Positions 30,241 through 32,945 of a stretch of DNA of 32,945 nucleotides are shown in pieces (position 1 is the stretch's first letter; each line of letters opens with the position of its first letter). Source of the stretch: Paramacrobiotus richtersi (Eukaryota > Tardigrada > Eutardigrada > Parachela > Macrobiotidae); assembly GCA_034698045.1 (NCBI GenBank), contig JAQGAU010000256.1, forward strand, positions 1 to 32,945, given 5' to 3'. Made by a program: the position numbers and the translations under genes. The notes below the pieces were generated by a model. The model made no database searches, was not told where the DNA came from, and worked only from the letters and a program-made list of their open reading frames with translations.

Positions 30241-30668
30241 CCCTGAGAGGGTCGTAAACTGTAATATGGGTCCGGAAAGGATCATGTCTTTACCATAGGG
30301 TCCGGAGAGGATCACGTCTTAAGTTATTTATGGGCTCGAAGAGAGTCATGTCACAAGTTATGGGCTCGGAGAGAGTCAAAGTCACTACCCATGGGTTCGG
30401 AGAGAACCATGTCGTCAGTTGAGGAGGAACCGGAGAGGTTCCAGAAGAACCTCACAACGCCATTAAGACCAACACAACGAACCAGATAGGTTCTCGACTT
30501 GAGGAGGGACCCATGCGGCCCCAGAAGAACCTCATAGTCGGAGGAGGGGCCGGAGAGGTCCCAGGAGAGCCTCACAATTCGATTCGACGATATCGCACCA
30601 GGAACCGGAGAAGTTCCCCGCTTGTGTACAGAGACCGGAGAGGTTACTGTACTGGACCGGAGAGGTCC
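30241..30668 (+). repeat. Cluster of eleven GGAGA-type stem-loops in the 3' non-coding region
   Basis: Stem-loops of the form arm-GGAGA-arm occur every 30-60 bp. Core positions: 30241-30251, 30269-30283, 30299-30313, 30333-30347, 30363-30377, 30391-30410, 30426-30442, 30546-30562, 30601-30617, 30626-30652 and 30654-30668, plus a variant with loop CATGC at about 30507-30523. Arms differ but pair: GGTTC/GAACC, GGAACC/GGTTCC, GGCTC/GAGTC and GTACAG/CTGTAC around GACC/GGTT. Three (at 30421, 30501 and 30541) have an extra outer GAGG/CCTC stem. No protein is encoded here, so the pattern must act as nucleic acid. Confidence 0.85.
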
Positions 30669-31014
30669 CCAGTTATCGCCGCTCTTGCTTTCAGGGAATG
30701 GCGATGAAGCGAACTAACCGCACAACCTGACAGGACAAAAGCATTTAGTGCTCACCAAGGACCGATGATACGGATCCCGCTGGATAAAGATGTTTTTTAC
30801 TTATGATTAACTGACGTTATGTTCTTAACTAAACTTAAACTTAGAAAGTTCTTGGAATAATTCACATTACGGTTTTCGGCTTAATACGATGGACGTTCGC
30901 CACATCGGACCTGGACCCGACTTGGACCGGATGAGGATCGTCACGCTGATGGACCAGCTCCGTCGTGTGGATGGTTGCCTGTCCTCGCAGAGTCTCGGAC
31001 CGACAACAACGGCG
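30669..31014. other. 3' end of the LTR element interior
   Basis: No gene is seen, although a frame at 30889-31014 (VRHIGPGPDLDRMRIVTLMD) looks faintly protein-like. The bases immediately before the 3' LTR (CGACAACAACGGCG) do not form the polypurine tract that normally primes plus-strand synthesis. Confidence 0.5.
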
Positions 31015-31413
31015 TGTCACGACGGTGGGCTGGTAGCGTGCCTAGGTGTGTGCCGGAGAGACGCCGCCTTAGTCGTTGCCTGTACTACGTGCCGGAGAGG
31101 CAGTAGTAGAGGGCGCACTGCTTGACCAGTTTCGGCCAATCGCGTGTGCGCGCTCCGCCCCCTTTCCATCTCGCACAGATTACACTGCGCGATCGATGGA
31201 CCGTGGCGCACGAGCCGAGTGCTGCATCATCAGTCACCCACGTATGGACCTGCCAGACGGATGATTAGATTGCACTCTGTGACTCGTGCTGTTTTTCCTT
31301 TTCTTTTCTCCCCTGTTGTCTGACAGTCAATAAAGTCCCTTTATCACCTGTCTGTTGTGGTCTGCTTCTCGTTTCATCGTACTGGTTCCACGACGACGTA
31401 GACCGTCGTTACA
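31015..31413 (+). repeat. 3' LTR (399 bp)
   Basis: Matches the 5' LTR at an offset of 7398, with four differences: 31043 (G to T), 31061, 31125 and 31192 (each G to A relative to the 5' LTR). AATAAA at 31329-31334. Confidence 0.95.
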
Positions 31414-31417
31414 ACAT
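31414..31417. repeat. Target-site duplication ACAT, right copy
   Basis: Directly follows the 3' LTR terminal CA; partner of 23613-23616. Confidence 0.85.
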
Positions 31418-31725
31418 AACCGATTCGTGTTTCCTTCAACTGCAATCATATCGCACTTGTTCAGTATCATAATTCATTCCAGATTTTTCTCTTTCTTTTG
31501 GTTCATCGTTGGCGAAGAACGGCTCATGACGAAACAAAAGTGAAGTGTTCAAAGGTTGACAGATTCACAACATCAAAAACGTAGCGTTGCGAAGCCTGGT
31601 TTCAGCTAATGGTGGTTTTCCCCCACCTCAATGCTATATTCCACTGTATCAAAAGCATTGGGGGGAAGGGTGCAATATACCGTCATACGTAAAAAATGTG
31701 CAATATCGAGCAGCGAGAGTCGAAG
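31418..31725 (-). mobile_element. Foldback (MITE-like) element, right inverted arm
   Basis: Reverse complement of 23217-23534. It ends GCGAGAGTCGAAG, followed by the TA duplication at 31726-31727. The arm restarts immediately after the LTR target duplication, so the LTR element landed at the arm/loop boundary. Confidence 0.85.
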
Positions 31726-31904
31726 TACAATAACAAAAAAAAGTTATCAGAATATATTTAAAAAGAAGACTCTCACACCTGCCAAGGGACAGAAAATTTT
31801 AAAACAATCCACACTGCAAAATATTTTTTGGGTTCTTTTTCCAATGCCGTCAACCCGCCGTTGGTAAATTTTACACCTGTTTTTCCGCAATGTGTTATTT
31901 ACAG

Positions 31905-32345
31905 GATCTACTGTTCTGCCGGCCACCAGTATCACAGGGCTGTGTGTTCAATGCATCCGCCCAAGCCACCTGGGACACGGTGACGCAGCTGCTGACCTAT
32001 GATCTGCCGGTGATGTTTGTTGTGGCTGTTTATCCGTTTCTGTTCTACAAACAAAGACAGCGGTGGAGAAAAATTGGCAGTCGAACTCCAGATGCTACTG
32101 GGCGCTTCAGGAGAACGCAGCGCTCACGACCGTTTTTGCTGCTAACCCTGCTCACCGCCAACCTGTTTGTATGCTGGACACCGCTGTGTACAAACTGGAC
32201 AATCAACCTGTTTATCTTTGTGGAAAGATTAACGATGTGGTATAAAACTGGCGTGTTTCTGAGTAGTCTGCAGCTTTTTTTGGATCCTATTTTATTTGCA
32301 TTGAGCTTCGATCTGTTTCCGTGCCAAATCGTTGAAGGCCACTAG
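31905..32345 (+). CDS. Orphan rhodopsin-class GPCR, exon 2 (residues 158-303, TM5-TM7)
   Basis: Follows a TGTTATTTACAG acceptor, phase 0, matching the donor at 22706. It begins in extracellular loop 2, with C162, C170 (likely partner of Cys92) and an N-A-S sequon at 173. TM5 is about 188-206 with a conserved-type proline (DLPVMFVVAVYPF). Intracellular loop 3 is short and basic (KQRQRWRKIGSR and on to RRTQRSR). TM6 is about 233-262 with the hallmark CWTP at 247-250. TM7 is about 270-297 with LDPILF in place of NPxxY. The C-terminal tail is very short (QIVEGH, TAG at 32343). Total 303 residues, a little shorter than typical family members. Both exons are intact despite the transposons between them. 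Confidence 0.88.
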   Translation, partial: DLLFCRPPVSQGCVFNASAQATWDTVTQLLTYDLPVMFVVAVYPFLFYKQRQRWRKIGSRTPDATGRFRRTQRSRPFLLLTLLTANLFVCWTPLCTNWTINLFIFVERLTMWYKTGVFLSSLQLFLDPILFALSFDLFPCQIVEGH

Positions 32346-32435
32346 TATGGCGCGAATTTCAGCTCATGGCTGGTTTGTAAAAAGACAATCCGTTAGATTA
32401 TATCGATCCCACATTCGGATCAGTTTAAACTTCGC

Positions 32436-32441
32436 AATAAA
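32436..32441 (+). terminator. Poly(A) signal of the GPCR gene
   Basis: AATAAA about 90 bp after the stop codon, followed by TGTG-type sequence. The convergent gene on the minus strand ends at 32554, leaving a gap of just over 110 bp. Confidence 0.6.
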
Positions 32442-32553
32442 AGTAATATTTGTGAAAAGATCATAGAACAAAAGGTTACTTCAGGACAAATGTACAGGAA
32501 TCTAGTTACCACACAGAACTGAAACACCTCCACGAATCCAGTCGAAATAAGAG

Positions 32554-32806
32554 TCAAAGAACATCAAACTCGTCGTTTTTAGTAGCGACCTCATCCCTCT
32601 TTCGATCTTCTGCCGGACGATCTGTACATGTAGACGATGCGCCCCGAGCGCCCGCAGCTCCGACAGCCCGCACTTCTGGAGCACCATCCTGACTAAGAAT
32701 GAACCAGATTTCCTTGTTCCCATTGAAAACGATTGTACGTTGGAGAAGCGCATGCAGAGTGAGCTTTGTCAGTTGCCGCGCATCGACACCGTCCAGGTTC
32801 GCATCT
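32554..32806 (-). CDS. Terminal exon of a minus-strand gene, unknown protein
   Basis: On the minus strand a strong acceptor (CTTCTTTTCCTTTAG) ends at 32807. The frame then reads DANLDGVDARQLTKLTLHAL, followed by an FNGNKEIWFIL segment, and finishes with an Ala/Arg/Asp-rich charged tail ending DEFDVL at stop 32554. It is 83 codons long and convergent with the GPCR gene. Upstream exons lie beyond the window end. The IWFILSQDG segment has alternating hydrophobic residues like a beta strand, but I do not recognise the family. Confidence 0.45.
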
Positions 32807-32945
32807 CTAAAGGAAAAGAAGGGCATACCATGGTAGTGTTACCATATGGACGGTTATGACTGTAACCATATGGCCCGGATAGCCGCATGACCAGACAGCG
32901 GGATAGGTGCATGCCGCGCTATTAATTATAAGCCATTAACCTCTG

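Larger units (their letters stand above)
23617..31413 (+). mobile_element. Non-autonomous LTR retrotransposon, Ty3-type gag and protease, no RT or integrase found
   Basis: A 7.8-kb element with 399-bp direct LTRs (TG...CA), ACAT target duplication and an initiator tRNA-Met primer site. Inside are, in order, an AT-rich leader, a long first frame with coiled coil, a capsid-like segment, a Gly-rich stretch, a retropepsin, a low-complexity frame and 1.1 kb of non-coding DNA. I searched all frames given for reverse transcriptase (YxDD), RNase H and integrase (HHCC, DDE) signatures and saw none. The space between protease and 3' LTR (about 1.9 kb) is also too small for a full pol. The coding region has in-frame stops and frame changes. 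The two LTRs differ at 4 of 399 positions, so the insertion is fairly recent and its replication enzymes must have come from elsewhere. Confidence 0.88.

Noticed and set aside
32827..32945. Repeated CCATATGG words as a regulatory array
   Set aside because: Only two copies of a short self-complementary word beside a splice acceptor; too little to support a function.

Overview
This is eukaryotic DNA and very probably from a small invertebrate animal. Genes are split by short GT-AG introns (about 60 to 430 bp) plus one GC-AG intron. The clearest gene is an intron-containing rhodopsin-class receptor. The primer-binding site of the LTR element fits animal initiator tRNA-Met. The divergent orphan-type receptor makes me lean towards a tardigrade, but with low confidence. 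Nothing prokaryotic is present (no operons, Shine-Dalgarno sites or CRISPR).

Layout. 1-1380: one exon (718-1070) resembling the end of an ULK/ATG1-type kinase domain. 1381-8689: a repeat-rich block built from a duplicated multi-exon unit. Unit A (about 2828-6190) and unit B (about 6205-8689) share several diverged exons and a conserved 5' region. A third, inverted copy of the 5' region lies at 1381-2036. 8690-13180: mostly unassigned sequence, with a TATA box and a broken candidate gene for a small secreted protein (9923-10478) and degenerate minus-strand coding remnants (11281-12793). 13181-14127: a minisatellite of about 20-bp units. 15596-17439: a six-exon gene for a basic, then coiled-coil protein with one frame break. 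17825-19137: a truncated, frame-broken hAT transposase. 21015-21156: a dead fragment of a receptor gene. 22235-32345: a two-exon GPCR gene whose 9.2-kb intron holds a nested transposon. 32554-32806: the last exon of a convergent minus-strand gene.

Nested transposon. A TA-flanked foldback element with about 300-bp inverted arms (23217-23534 and 31418-31725) sits in the GPCR intron. A 7.8-kb LTR retroelement (23617-31413; two 399-bp LTRs differing at 4 positions; 4-bp ACAT target duplication) is inserted inside that foldback. The LTR element encodes a broken Gag-like region with a partial Ty3-type capsid fold and a retropepsin. I find no reverse transcriptase, RNase H or integrase, so it looks non-autonomous.

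Most unusual signal. Throughout the LTR element, in the LTRs, the coding regions and the 3' non-coding region, there are at least two dozen small stem-loops of the form C-GGAGA-G. The pentaloop is nearly invariant, while the stem arms differ from copy to copy yet remain complementary. That is covariation, which points to selection on an RNA (or DNA) structure rather than on protein. It could be a repeated packaging or binding signal. I know of no described family of this kind, and this is my main candidate for something new.
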